From Peribacillus sp. FSL E2-0218 (GTDB lineage: Bacteria > Bacillota > Bacilli > Bacillales > DSM-1321), in assembly GCF_037992945.1 (NCBI RefSeq), contig NZ_CP150304.1, positions 3,723,501 to 3,787,500 on the forward strand: a DNA stretch of 64,000 nucleotides. Reading direction: 5' to 3'. Positions 46,474 to 54,422 of the stretch are shown here, one piece after another. Under the pieces are notes generated by a model. It did no database searches and had not been told where the DNA came from. It was given only the letters and a program-made list of their open reading frames with translations. The first letter of the stretch is position 1; each line of letters begins with the position of its first letter. A program made the position numbers and the translations under genes.

Positions 46474-46491
46474 CAAAAGTGTCACATGCTT
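46464..46491. promoter_or_regulatory. BceR-type binding palindrome / intra-operon hairpin
   Basis: Perfect stem AAGCATGTGACA / TGTCACATGCTT, loop AAAG, overlapping the bceS stop and followed by TTTATTCTTT. Its core TGACA-N4-TGTCA matches 9 of 10 positions of the TNACA-N4-TGTAA element reported for BceR-like regulators. It sits about 50 bases upstream of the poor -35 of the bceA promoter (TATAAT 46538-46543). Confidence 0.6.
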
Positions 46492-46572
46492 TTATTCTTT
46501 GTTCGGCCAATCGCAGGAAAAAGCATACCTGGCCTTCTATAATAAAGATATAGAAAAAAGGAGTGTATCGAT

Positions 46573-47334
46573 ATGAATATATTAGAAGCGAAAAAAATCC
46601 ATAAAAGCTATGGGAATAAGTTTAATAAACAGGAGGTACTGAAGGGTCTCGATATAAGCATCGCGGAAGGTGAATTCGTCAGTATCATGGGGGCATCCGG
46701 TTCAGGAAAAACGACGTTGCTGAATGTCCTTTCCTCCATCGACAAAATCAGCAACGGCACCATTACAATCGATGGACAAGAAATTTCGGGGATGAAAGAA
46801 AAAATGCTCGCCGAATTCAGGAAGAACCATCTCGGCTTCATCTTCCAAGAATATAATTTATTGGACACACTGACCGTCAAAGAAAATATCCTCTTGCCTT
46901 TATCGATTACAAAAACACCCAATCGCGAAGCGTTTCAAAAGTTCGATGCCGTGGCAAAGGAGCTTGGCATTTATGAAGTGAAGGATAAATATCCAAATGA
47001 AATTTCCGGAGGGCAAAAACAGCGTACTTCTGCGGCGCGGGCTTTCATCCATGAGCCGAGCATCATTTTTGCCGATGAGCCGACCGGGGCGCTTGATTCC
47101 AAATCCGCTTCCGATTTATTGAACAAACTGAGTGATATGAACAAAAAACACAAAGCGACGATCATCATGGTCACCCATGATCCCGTGGCAGCAAGTTATT
47201 GCAGCAGAGTCATTTTCATTAAAGATGGACAAATCTATACCCAATTGAATAAAGGGGAAGAAACGAGGCAAACCTTCTTCAAGGACATCATGAAAACACA
47301 AGGTGTATTGGGCGGTGTGCAAAATGAGCATTAA
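46573..47334 (+). CDS. bceA: ABC transporter ATP-binding protein (BceA-like)
   Basis: 253 residues, MacB/LolD-type ATPase. Walker A GASGSGKT (40-47), Q-loop in FIFQEYNLL, signature SGGQKQ (145-150), Walker B IIFADEP (164-170) and the H-loop in MVTHD. AAGGAG precedes ATG 46573. It energises the BceB permease for removal of peptide antibiotics from lipid II intermediates and provides the flux signal to the kinase. The stop overlaps bceB by 11 bases. Confidence 0.95.
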   Translation: MNILEAKKIHKSYGNKFNKQEVLKGLDISIAEGEFVSIMGASGSGKTTLLNVLSSIDKISNGTITIDGQEISGMKEKMLAEFRKNHLGFIFQEYNLLDTLTVKENILLPLSITKTPNREAFQKFDAVAKELGIYEVKDKYPNEISGGQKQRTSAARAFIHEPSIIFADEPTGALDSKSASDLLNKLSDMNKKHKATIIMVTHDPVAASYCSRVIFIKDGQIYTQLNKGEETRQTFFKDIMKTQGVLGGVQNEH

Positions 47335-49270
47335 TCAACTCATCTTTCGGAACCTGAAGAAGAACCTGAAAAACTATTACCTTTATGTATTTGCTTTGGT
47401 CTTCAGCGCCTCGCTTTATTTCGCATTTGTCACCTTGCAATATGACCCAGCGATGGATAAAGCGGAAGGTTCCATAAAAGGCGGCGCTGCCATCAAGACT
47501 GCATCGATCCTGCTTGTTGCGATCGTTTCCATATTCCTCTTTTATGCCAATAGCATTTTCATAAAACGGCGCAGTAAGGAAATTGGCTTATTCCAATTGA
47601 TAGGCATGACAAAAAACAGGATCTTCCGTATCCTGAGCGCGGAAAACTTCATCTTATATTTCTGTTCCGTGTTCATGGGGATCTTCATAGGGTTTGCCGG
47701 TTCCAAATTGATCATGATGATCTTATTTAAGATTACCGGTGTCCATGCGACTGCAACTCTGCAATTTTCGATCTTGCCGCTTATACAAACGTTGATCGTT
47801 TTTAGCATCATCTATCTGTTCATCATGTTGATGAATTATATCTTCATAAAAAGGCAGACCATTTTATCCCTATTCAGGGTGACTTCCTTGACTGAAGGAA
47901 AAGTGAAAAAGGTATCAATGTTTGAAATGATCATCGGCGTATTCGGGATCCTCCTGATCATTAGCGGCTATGTCGTTTCCTCCAAATTATTCGATGGAGC
48001 GTTCATGGAAATGACCGAGCTTTTTATGGCGATGATCTTCATTTTGGCATCCGTCATCATCGGGACCTATCTATTTTATAAAGGATCCGTAAGCTTCATT
48101 TTTAATATCGTTCGTAAAAATAAAAACGGCTACTTGAATATCAATGAAGTTTTGTCCCTTTCATCGATCATGTTCCGGATGAAATCGAATGCAATTTTGC
48201 TGACAATCATCACGACCGTTTCCGCCCTGGCGATCGGATTATTATCTTTAAGCTATATCGCCTACTACTCAGCTGAAAAAATGGCGGCGTCATCCATCCC
48301 TAACGATTTTTCGTTGACCGATAAGAAAGATGCCGAGGCATTCAAACAAGCTTTGTCCGCAAGTAACATTGCTTATGCCGAAGAAAAGATTGAAGTCCTC
48401 CAAATCAAAGTCAATGCAAGGAATATATTGGAGAAAAACCTGGGAGCGGTGAATTTCGATCCGAACAACATGGTTCTTTCCGTCATCAGTGAAAAATCCG
48501 TTAAAGGGATCCATCTAGCCGAGGAAGAGACGCTGTTTAGCGGATACAGCAGCATGCTTGAGAAAGTCATGCCCTTGAAGGATTCCGGAAAGGTTGAATG
48601 GAAGGGCAAACATGAGGTGATACCGCAAACCTACATGGGCCTGAACGATGAGAGCATCCTTCCCTACTATTTCACCAATGGCGGAATGCCCGTCGGGATT
48701 GTCGATGATGCAATATTCAAGCGTTTGAAAAAGGATATCGACCCGGAAATCCAGAAAATCTCATCCATTAACATCGGGATTGATATCAAGGATGACGCAA
48801 ATATTCCCACCGCGAATGAAACGTTCAAAAAAATGAACTTTAACGAAAAACATATCCAAGAATCGCAGTTTGAAACGTTCAATCATCAGAAGAAGAATAT
48901 GGGCCTCTTGATGTTCATCGTCGGCTTTTTGGGACTGACCTTCCTGATCACATCCGGCTGTATTCTCTATTTCAAGCAAATGGATGAAAGCGAAAATGAA
49001 AAATCGAATTATACGATTTTACGAAAACTCGGATTCACCCAAGGTGATCTACTAAAAGGTATCCAAACAAAGCAAATATTCAATTTTGGCATTCCTTTAG
49101 TCGTCGGGCTGCTTCATAGTTATTTCGCCGTCCAGTCAGGCTGGTTCTTATTCGGAACCGAGGTTTGGACACCGATGATCATCGTCATGGTATTATACAC
49201 GGCCTTGTATTCGATCTTCGGGATCCTGTCCGTCCTGCATTACAAAAAGGTCATCAAAGATTCGCTTTAA
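47324..49270 (+). CDS. bceB: ABC transporter permease (BceB-like)
   Basis: 648 residues from ATG 47324, the start that overlaps the bceA stop. Ten predicted helices with an extracellular domain of about 220 residues (about 320-530) between helices 7 and 8, the hallmark of BceB-type permeases and the part that recognises the antibiotic. Helices 2-4 and 8-10 are FtsX-like. The combination BceR-S-A-B is complete and in standard order. The target peptide (bacitracin, nisin, other) cannot be read from sequence. Confidence 0.94.
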   Translation: MSINQLIFRNLKKNLKNYYLYVFALVFSASLYFAFVTLQYDPAMDKAEGSIKGGAAIKTASILLVAIVSIFLFYANSIFIKRRSKEIGLFQLIGMTKNRIFRILSAENFILYFCSVFMGIFIGFAGSKLIMMILFKITGVHATATLQFSILPLIQTLIVFSIIYLFIMLMNYIFIKRQTILSLFRVTSLTEGKVKKVSMFEMIIGVFGILLIISGYVVSSKLFDGAFMEMTELFMAMIFILASVIIGTYLFYKGSVSFIFNIVRKNKNGYLNINEVLSLSSIMFRMKSNAILLTIITTVSALAIGLLSLSYIAYYSAEKMAASSIPNDFSLTDKKDAEAFKQALSASNIAYAEEKIEVLQIKVNARNILEKNLGAVNFDPNNMVLSVISEKSVKGIHLAEEETLFSGYSSMLEKVMPLKDSGKVEWKGKHEVIPQTYMGLNDESILPYYFTNGGMPVGIVDDAIFKRLKKDIDPEIQKISSINIGIDIKDDANIPTANETFKKMNFNEKHIQESQFETFNHQKKNMGLLMFIVGFLGLTFLITSGCILYFKQMDESENEKSNYTILRKLGFTQGDLLKGIQTKQIFNFGIPLVVGLLHSYFAVQSGWFLFGTEVWTPMIIVMVLYTALYSIFGILSVLHYKKVIKDSL

Positions 49271-49289
49271 CAATCATATTAAGGTACAG

Positions 49290-49536
49290 TTACTCGCGAG
49301 TTTAGCCACTTTACTCGCGAGTTTCGTTCGTTTATCCGCGAATTTTGCCTTTGCAGCGAATGCGAGACGGGTTCTCATAAAAATTGCGCGTTTCACATGA
49401 CATTGGAGCCGTTTCTCGTCAATTTCCTGCTTAACTCTCCAATTCGGTCCGGATTCGTCGTATAATCACAGCTATCTTTCACCTTTTCGGAGCGTTACTC
49501 ACCAGTTTCGTGCTTTTACTCGCAAGTTTAGGCTTT
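49290..49536. repeat. Tandem 21-nt repeat blocks
   Basis: Units of exactly 21 bases, motif TTACTCGCGAGTTT plus a variable rest. Three consecutive units at 49290, 49311 and 49332, and two more at 49495 and 49516, the second block preceded by a degenerate stretch. Confidence 0.75.
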
Positions 49537-49745
49537 TGCAGGCGCATGCGCCGAGAGGGCTCCCACCCGCTCGCGGAAAGGAAGCGCCTGCAGTGAAATG
49601 AAACGGCTAAAGGTCGAATCCTCCTAAACGACGGCCAATCAAGAATCCATCTTCGTGCTCACTCAACATGTAATGAAACCGTCGATGTACAGTTTCTCCA
49701 AAACGGGAATCAGAAATCTACCTTCGCTTTATGCAGAGTTTAGAT

Positions 49746-49797
49746 AAAAAAAAGCACCCTACCAGATAGACTTTTGAAAATGTCTATCCGATAGAGT
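49746..49797 (-). terminator. Terminator after YcgT-like gene
   Basis: Stem CTATC.GGATAGAC / GTCTATC.GGTAG, then GGTGCTTTTTTTT on the - strand. Confidence 0.75.
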
Positions 49798-49836
49798 AAC
49801 CGTTAATGTACCACCAAGGTTTTCCTTCTATTCCTT

Positions 49837-50901
49837 TTACAGAACCGCAGCCGGTTTCATCATTTGCTTGATCAGTTCCTTGTTGCGCTTTTTAAAGATT
49901 TCGTTATGGGAGGAGACCATTCCCATACCAAGTGCATCGGGCTGAATATATTGCTTTGCCTTGTTTACGGCATTTGCCGCATCTTGGAAGGTTCCTGCTA
50001 TTAAGTGCAATTTGCCGTCATGGTGCAGGATATCACCCGCAGCATAAATTCCATCCATCGAGGATTCACTGGAAGCATTACCTTCAATATAATAATTATC
50101 GACCATTGCAATATCCACTTTACTATTTTGCAGCAGCGATGTATCGCGCTCATATCCATGATTGATGATGACCTCGTCGACCGGCAGGTAAGAAACCTCA
50201 CCCGTCGTATGGTTGGTCAATTCGACATGTTCGATCGATTCATGATTGGCACACGCGATCAGCTTAGTGATCGTTGTATTCAAGAAGCAAACGGCTGAGC
50301 TTTCCATCAACTGCCTTGCCTGTGATTCATGACCAGCTAAGCTATCTTTCCTGTATGTCAGATAAACTTTTTTGGCGACTGGCTCCAATTCATTAGCCCA
50401 ATCGATTGCCGAATTGCCGCCACCTGAGATGATCACCGTTTTATCCTTGAATCGGTTGAATGATTTAACGGTATAGTTCAGATTGGACACCTCAAACCTT
50501 TCCGCCCCTTCTATCTCCAGCTTTTGAGGATTCAAGATTCCGCCGCCAACCGCGACAATGATCGTCTTAGAATAATGCTTTTGACCGGATGCTGTAAGTA
50601 AAACGAATATCCCTTCCTCATTACGTGTGATCGATTCCACTTTCTCATTCAACACGACGGTTGGATTGAACGTTAAGCCCTGCTCCACCAGCTGTTCGAT
50701 TAACTTCTCACCTGTAGTCGGTGTCAGTCCGCCTACATCCCAAATCATTTTCTCCGGATATACATGAATCTTCCCGCCTAGCTGCGGCTGGTATTCAATG
50801 ATTTTCGTCTTCATTTCCCTTAACCCGCTATAAAAAGTGGAGTACAGGCCTGCGGGCCCCCCTCCAATAACTGTAACATCAAATAAATCTTGCTGTTCCA
50901 T
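49837..50901 (-). CDS. ycgT: Ferredoxin-NADP+ reductase / thioredoxin reductase-like (YcgT type)
   Basis: 354 residues. FAD-binding VTVIGGGPAGLYS (about 9-21) and NADPH-binding VIISGGGNSAIDW, with no CxxC redox pair, so it is a ferredoxin/flavodoxin NADP reductase-like protein rather than a true thioredoxin reductase. YcgT/YumC-type in Bacillus; B. subtilis YumC is about 20 residues shorter. The Fur box upstream favours the iron-controlled YcgT branch, with electrons perhaps going to iron release or to ferredoxins. Confidence 0.88.
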   Translation of the reverse strand: MEQQDLFDVTVIGGGPAGLYSTFYSGLREMKTKIIEYQPQLGGKIHVYPEKMIWDVGGLTPTTGEKLIEQLVEQGLTFNPTVVLNEKVESITRNEEGIFVLLTASGQKHYSKTIIVAVGGGILNPQKLEIEGAERFEVSNLNYTVKSFNRFKDKTVIISGGGNSAIDWANELEPVAKKVYLTYRKDSLAGHESQARQLMESSAVCFLNTTITKLIACANHESIEHVELTNHTTGEVSYLPVDEVIINHGYERDTSLLQNSKVDIAMVDNYYIEGNASSESSMDGIYAAGDILHHDGKLHLIAGTFQDAANAVNKAKQYIQPDALGMGMVSSHNEIFKKRNKELIKQMMKPAAVL

Positions 50902-50927
50902 TTCCGTTCACTCCTCGGTAATCAAAT

Positions 50928-50946
50928 GTTATTGATTATCATTCTC
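50928..50946. promoter_or_regulatory. Fur box upstream of YcgT-like gene
   Basis: GTTATTGATTATCATTCTC, 16 of 19 matches to the classical Fur box GATAATGATTATCATTATC. Located 27 bases from the start codon. Confidence 0.75.
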
Positions 50947-51138
50947 ATTTAATCGTACACCCTTTTCGTCACTTTTTCAATATGAATTTATGAAATAAGT
51001 GAGCAAAATTTCAAAAATGAACCTCCAACATATTTACCGATTCCGTGAGGCTGGTGTATCGACTGCGCAGGGTGAATGAAACGCAAAAAAAAGTGCAGTC
51101 ATTCCCCTTGATTGCGGGCTGCACTTTTTGAAAGATGG

Positions 51139-51552
51139 TTAGCGTGAACTCGGTCTCTTCCCATCAGCTATAAGATCATTGATACGATCTATGAGCTCAG
51201 GCAATTCCTTCATCGTTTTAATCGTAAAATCAGCCCCATTTTGCATAAAGGAATGGGCCGTTTCGGAGATTACATTTTCTTTATCCCATTCTGATAGACT
51301 GGTATACTCCTCCAAACTCAATCCCATCTCAGAGCTTCCGACAATGACTCCGACGGACCAGACCCCAGCATGGACTCCCTCCTTCATATCCGAAGCGGTA
51401 TCTCCTACTTTCAATGTCTTCCATGACGCGGATATCCTCAATTCTTCGATGTTGCGATAAATCATGTATGGATAAGGTCTTCCAACCGAATTGGTTGCAT
51501 CAGGGGTTACTTTGCATGGAGATTTCATCGCTTCGTTTAAAGATACCGGCAC
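51139..51552 (-). pseudogene. phnX: Phosphonoacetaldehyde hydrolase, 5'-truncated remnant
   Basis: Only about the C-terminal half of the HAD-type phosphonatase remains. The frame has VTPDATNSVGRPYPYMIY, KVGDTASDMKEGVHAG and VGVIVGSSEMGLS, all recognisable PhnX segments. The nucleophile Asp, cap domain and catalytic Lys, which lie in the N-terminal half, are missing. A terminator hairpin (51580-51619) and then ogt stand where the rest should be. It is probably non-functional. With the PEP-mutase-like remnant at 52.8 kb it may mark a lost phosphonate locus. Confidence 0.8.
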
Positions 51553-51579
51553 ACCTTTGCTTCTTTCTTAAAAGCTAGA

Positions 51580-51619
51580 AAAATTGTGAATCATACAGCA
51601 GTATGGTTCACGTTTTTTT
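51580..51619. terminator. Terminator after ogt
   Basis: Stem GTGAATCATAC / GTATGGTTCAC, A-rich left and TTTTTTT right; usable in both directions. Confidence 0.8.
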
Positions 51620-51632
51620 CGCATTCCTTCCA

Positions 51633-52118
51633 TCACGTTTCCTGCTTAACATTCCTTTCATGCTGAAGGAGCCATTCCTTTCTCCATAAGCCACCTGCAT
51701 AACCGGTTAATTTCCCATTTGATCCTATGATCCGATGACAAGGAATCACGATGCTTAACTTATTCCTGCCATTAGCACTCCCTACTGCCCGAATGGCTTT
51801 TTCGTTACCGATTGTAACGGCGATGTCTTTATAGGTACCCGTATTGGCGTACACGATTCCCGTTAGTGCATTCCATACGTTTTTCTGGAAGATCGTCCCT
51901 TCAAGTAAAAAGGGAAACGTAAATTCCATGCGTTCACCTTTGAAATACTCATCAAGCTGATGATAGCACTCCACCAAAACCTTGGGCGTTCGGTCTTGCC
52001 TACCATTTACCTTTATATCCCGTTCAGCAAACATTATCGAACAGATCGCCTCATTGGTTCCTGATATCTCGATCATTCCTATTGGCGATTCATAATCTAA
52101 TTTATATAATTCACTCAT
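51633..52118 (-). CDS. ogt: Methylated-DNA--protein-cysteine methyltransferase
   Basis: Suicide repair protein for O6-methylguanine, 161 residues from ATG 52118 (GGGAGG 7 nt upstream). The acceptor Cys127 is in IPCHRI; an N-terminal RNase H-like domain and the IRAVGSANGRN DNA-binding helix region are present. 54 bases downstream of adaA, so a two-gene adaptive-response operon (adaA-adaB) like that of B. subtilis. Confidence 0.93.
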   Translation of the reverse strand: MSELYKLDYESPIGMIEISGTNEAICSIMFAERDIKVNGRQDRTPKVLVECYHQLDEYFKGERMEFTFPFLLEGTIFQKNVWNALTGIVYANTGTYKDIAVTIGNEKAIRAVGSANGRNKLSIVIPCHRIIGSNGKLTGYAGGLWRKEWLLQHERNVKQET

Positions 52119-52171
52119 ATCTAAACCTCCCAGATTATAAGGTAGCAGACGGCCTGCCCCCCTCATTTTTT

Positions 52172-52741
52172 TCAATTCCCATTTTCCTGCATGTTTCGAT
52201 ATTCATGGGGAGAACAGTTCTTCAAACGGCGAAATACCTTATAAAAGTTCGAAGGGCTTTGGAACCCCACTTCAAGGGAAATCTCAAGATTCGTTAGACT
52301 GGTGCTTGTTAGAAGAAATGCCGCTTTATCGACTCTTATTTTTTCCAGATAGGAACGGGGAGTTTGCAACGTTTCTTTTTTAAAAAGCCGCTCCAGATAA
52401 TAGGAACTTACACCGACATGGCTGGCAATATCTTTTAACTCCACCTTTTGGTTATACTGATTCATCAAGAAAGCGATGACATCCCTGACAAGGCGCATCT
52501 GCGGGGAATCCTCGACTTCCGGTTGGCACCTTTTGCAAGCACGGAAACCCGCCCTTTCGACTTCATCGATGTCATGATAGAATTTCACATTTATTTTTTT
52601 CGGCTTCCTTGACCTGCATGAAGGGCGGCAGTATATGTTGGTTGTCTTTACTGCCGTAAAGAATAAGCCGTCATATGTAGGGTCGCAGGCAATGATTTTC
52701 TCCCACATTTCTTCAAAAGAAAGCTTTATAGCAACATCCAT
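52172..52741 (-). CDS. adaA: AdaA: methylphosphotriester-DNA alkyltransferase and regulator
   Basis: 189 residues from ATG 52741, or 202 if the ATG-like start at 52780 is used. The N-terminal Ada zinc domain has four Cys (C38, C42, C69, C72 from 52741), the first being the methyl acceptor; the C-terminal AraC helix-turn-helix pair (about 85-185, GVSSYYLERLFKKE) binds promoters after methylation. Activates its own operon with ogt. The 5' end touches the PEP-mutase-like remnant upstream. Confidence 0.92.
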   Translation of the reverse strand: MDVAIKLSFEEMWEKIIACDPTYDGLFFTAVKTTNIYCRPSCRSRKPKKINVKFYHDIDEVERAGFRACKRCQPEVEDSPQMRLVRDVIAFLMNQYNQKVELKDIASHVGVSSYYLERLFKKETLQTPRSYLEKIRVDKAAFLLTSTSLTNLEISLEVGFQSPSNFYKVFRRLKNCSPHEYRNMQENGN

Positions 52742-52776
52742 TATACTCCGCATCCTTTCAGGTTTTAGTTCCCATA

Positions 52777-53105
52777 TCATTGTGAGGTATCATTGAACTC
52801 CATGATCCGCGCTGTATCTCTTTCCAGCAATGCAATGACTTTATCTGATAGGGCATTCCCAAAACTGAGGCGTTTCACCCCAAAATCTCGAAGCTCCTTA
52901 CCATTTGTTAATCCAGGCAGCGAAAATACATGAGGGGGGGCACCGTGTCGGACATTTTCACAGTATCCGCAATAAGTTTAATGATACATAAATGTCTGTC
53001 AAAATCAATCCATTCGCCATCCGGATGACCAAGGGAGTTGGCAATTTCCCAGCTTGTCGTTCCAATCGCGTGAACCCTGATTACTGTAGGATCATTTATT
53101 TGTCC
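52777..53105 (-). pseudogene. Isocitrate lyase/PEP mutase-family protein, internally deleted remnant
   Basis: Two coding fragments remain on the - strand. The upstream one reads IRVHAIGTTSWEIANSLG then HPDGEW, the family N-terminal region with the TTS..SLGxPDGE signature; the downstream one reads PHVFSLPGLTNGKELR and a VKRLSFGNALSDKV segment, the C-terminal barrel part. The middle (more than 100 residues, with the catalytic loop) is gone and the frames differ at a run of seven G (52934-52940). Non-functional. Genes of this family often sit beside adaA/ogt in Bacilli. Confidence 0.7.
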
Positions 53106-53235
53106 TCATTTTAACAAACAAACCATCTCCAAATCGTCCTCATTCTTGCTCTTATGGTCCATTCAAACAAGATTTAACGGTTCCGAATAAATAAAAAATG
53201 CCCGTTCACACCAGGGCATTTTCATGATTTCCCAT

Positions 53236-53586
53236 TCAGTTAACGAACAAAAATAACTTTCTATGATATTCCACGAATGCCTGCTGATCCTTTTCCGTAC
53301 AGTCCAGCCACTTCACTTTCTTGCACCTTTCCTCCAGCCTCTCATTCAGCTCAGCTTCTATTTCATTCATGAAGCGAATGATTTCCCCATACGGCATATT
53401 GAAATGACGGGCTGCAAGCCTAGGCGGGGAATGCTTCACCAGCAAGCGCATGAATTGATCGACCGTGTCTGCCTTGGAAGCAAGAAAATCCTCTTCATTC
53501 ACGATGAATTCATACACTTGTTTTTTCACGCCAGAGAGCCTGGTCACTTCATGACGCAATAAAAACTCCATTAATCTTTCATTCAT
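53236..53586 (-). CDS. Hypothetical protein, 116 residues
   Basis: Not recognised. All-helical by composition, Glu/Arg/Lys-rich, soluble. A segment resembling a helix-turn-helix, HSPPRLAARHFNMPYGEIIRF, lies in the middle (about 52-72), so DNA binding is possible but not shown. Start ATG 53586. It has its own gaps on both sides. Confidence 0.6.
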   Translation of the reverse strand: MNERLMEFLLRHEVTRLSGVKKQVYEFIVNEEDFLASKADTVDQFMRLLVKHSPPRLAARHFNMPYGEIIRFMNEIEAELNERLEERCKKVKWLDCTEKDQQAFVEYHRKLFLFVN

Positions 53587-54114
53587 ATCGTTATACCTCG
53601 GATTTATTTATAGTTACATTCCTTTAGCTCATCTATGAAAACGCTATACTGCTCAACACTTCATTATGACATCGCAGCAGCAAGCCATCAAGTATATTTG
53701 CAAGGCATAAACCGTAATAATTACGATTAGCAATCGTTTTTAGTAAAATAACATGTATCGGCGTCCTAGTCAATATCTTCGGGACCATGCATATTTCACA
53801 CAATTTATTGGCAAAATGCAAATAAGCAAAAGAAGTCACCTCCATGTTTGTTAATTTTTATATATGTAAACGGAATAAATTTGTTAAAATTTGATATAAT
53901 AAATGTAATATTTAGTCAATTATCATTTTGTTCTAGAATTTGCATTTGCAAAGGAGTAGAATGAAGCTAATGACATCTTGTTTTTTCTCTAAATGTTTCC
54001 GAGGAGTTATAGGGTGGGTATAGCAAGTACATAGCGACAGCTGAAACGCTGTCCGACATATCGGTTGTTTTCATTTGTTTTACACTAACAATGAAAAGAA
54101 TAAGGAGTGATTTT
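53587..54114. promoter_or_regulatory. Region upstream of ytzE with a small open frame
   Basis: About 530 bases. A TG-extended TATAAT (53892-53900) is the best promoter candidate. A 20-codon open frame with a good ribosome binding site follows at 53961. A perfect GGAGGTGA is also present on the - strand near 53837-53844 ahead of a short frame, without other support. Confidence 0.45.
53961..54023 (+). CDS. Possible leader or small peptide, 20 residues
   Basis: ATG 53961 with AAAGGAG 4 nt upstream, stop TAG 54021-54023, peptide with two Cys and a hydrophobic end (MKLMTSCFFSKCFRG start). It lies about 60 bases after an extended -10 promoter and 90 bases before ytzE, so it could be a leader peptide. 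Confidence 0.3.
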   Translation: MKLMTSCFFSKCFRGVIGWV

Positions 54115-54336
54115 TTGAAACCTTCAACAAATCGCATGTTAACCCGTATTAAATCCGTTTATATGTTCATTAGCAATAACGGTACGGTTTCTACTCAAGA
54201 GCTTGTAGAAGAATTTGGCATCACTCCTCGAACTGTGCAGCGCGATTTAAATGTCTTAGCATACAATGACCTTGTTCAAAGCCCAAGCCGAGGCCTTTGG
54301 ACGACAACAAGTAAAAAGGTGAAGATGTCATCGTAA
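54115..54336 (+). CDS. ytzE: DeoR-type helix-turn-helix protein YtzE
   Basis: 73 residues from TTG 54115 (AAGGAG 7 nt upstream); ATG 54091 precedes that site and is rejected. A single DeoR-type winged helix fills it (ELVEEFGITPRTVQRDLNVL), with no effector domain, so probably a small DNA-binding regulator acting alone or with a partner. It matches B. subtilis YtzE, which also adjoins ytgP and ytfP. Ends at a strong terminator. Confidence 0.88.
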   Translation: MKPSTNRMLTRIKSVYMFISNNGTVSTQELVEEFGITPRTVQRDLNVLAYNDLVQSPSRGLWTTTSKKVKMSS

Positions 54337-54378
54337 AGAGAACGACCACCCGAACGAAATCGATATGTAAAATACTTT

Positions 54379-54410
54379 GAGGCGGACAATATATGTCCGC
54401 CTCATTTTTT
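54379..54410 (+). terminator. Terminator after ytzE
   Basis: Perfect 9-bp stem GAGGCGGAC / GTCCGCCTC with a 7-base loop, then ATTTTTT. Confidence 0.9.
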
Positions 54411-54422
54411 CTTGCTTATTTT

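Larger units (their letters stand above)
49271..49836. other. Intergenic region with tandem repeats
   Basis: About 565 bases between convergent bceB and the YcgT-like gene. Contains two blocks of 21-nt repeats (49290-49352 and 49495-49536), a GC-rich palindrome GGCGCATGCGCC near 49542-49553 and the ycgT terminator. No gene seen. Confidence 0.6.

Noticed and set aside
51139..53105. A functional phosphonate catabolism cluster (phnX with a PEP-mutase-type gene)
   Set aside because: Both genes are truncated or deleted, and no aminoethylphosphonate transaminase or phosphonate transporter is present in the window.
53633..53845. 70-codon - strand frame beginning at an ATG that overlaps a perfect GGAGGTGA
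   Set aside because: The ATG precedes the Shine-Dalgarno-like sequence, so that sequence cannot serve it; composition is not protein-like, and no family resemblance is seen.
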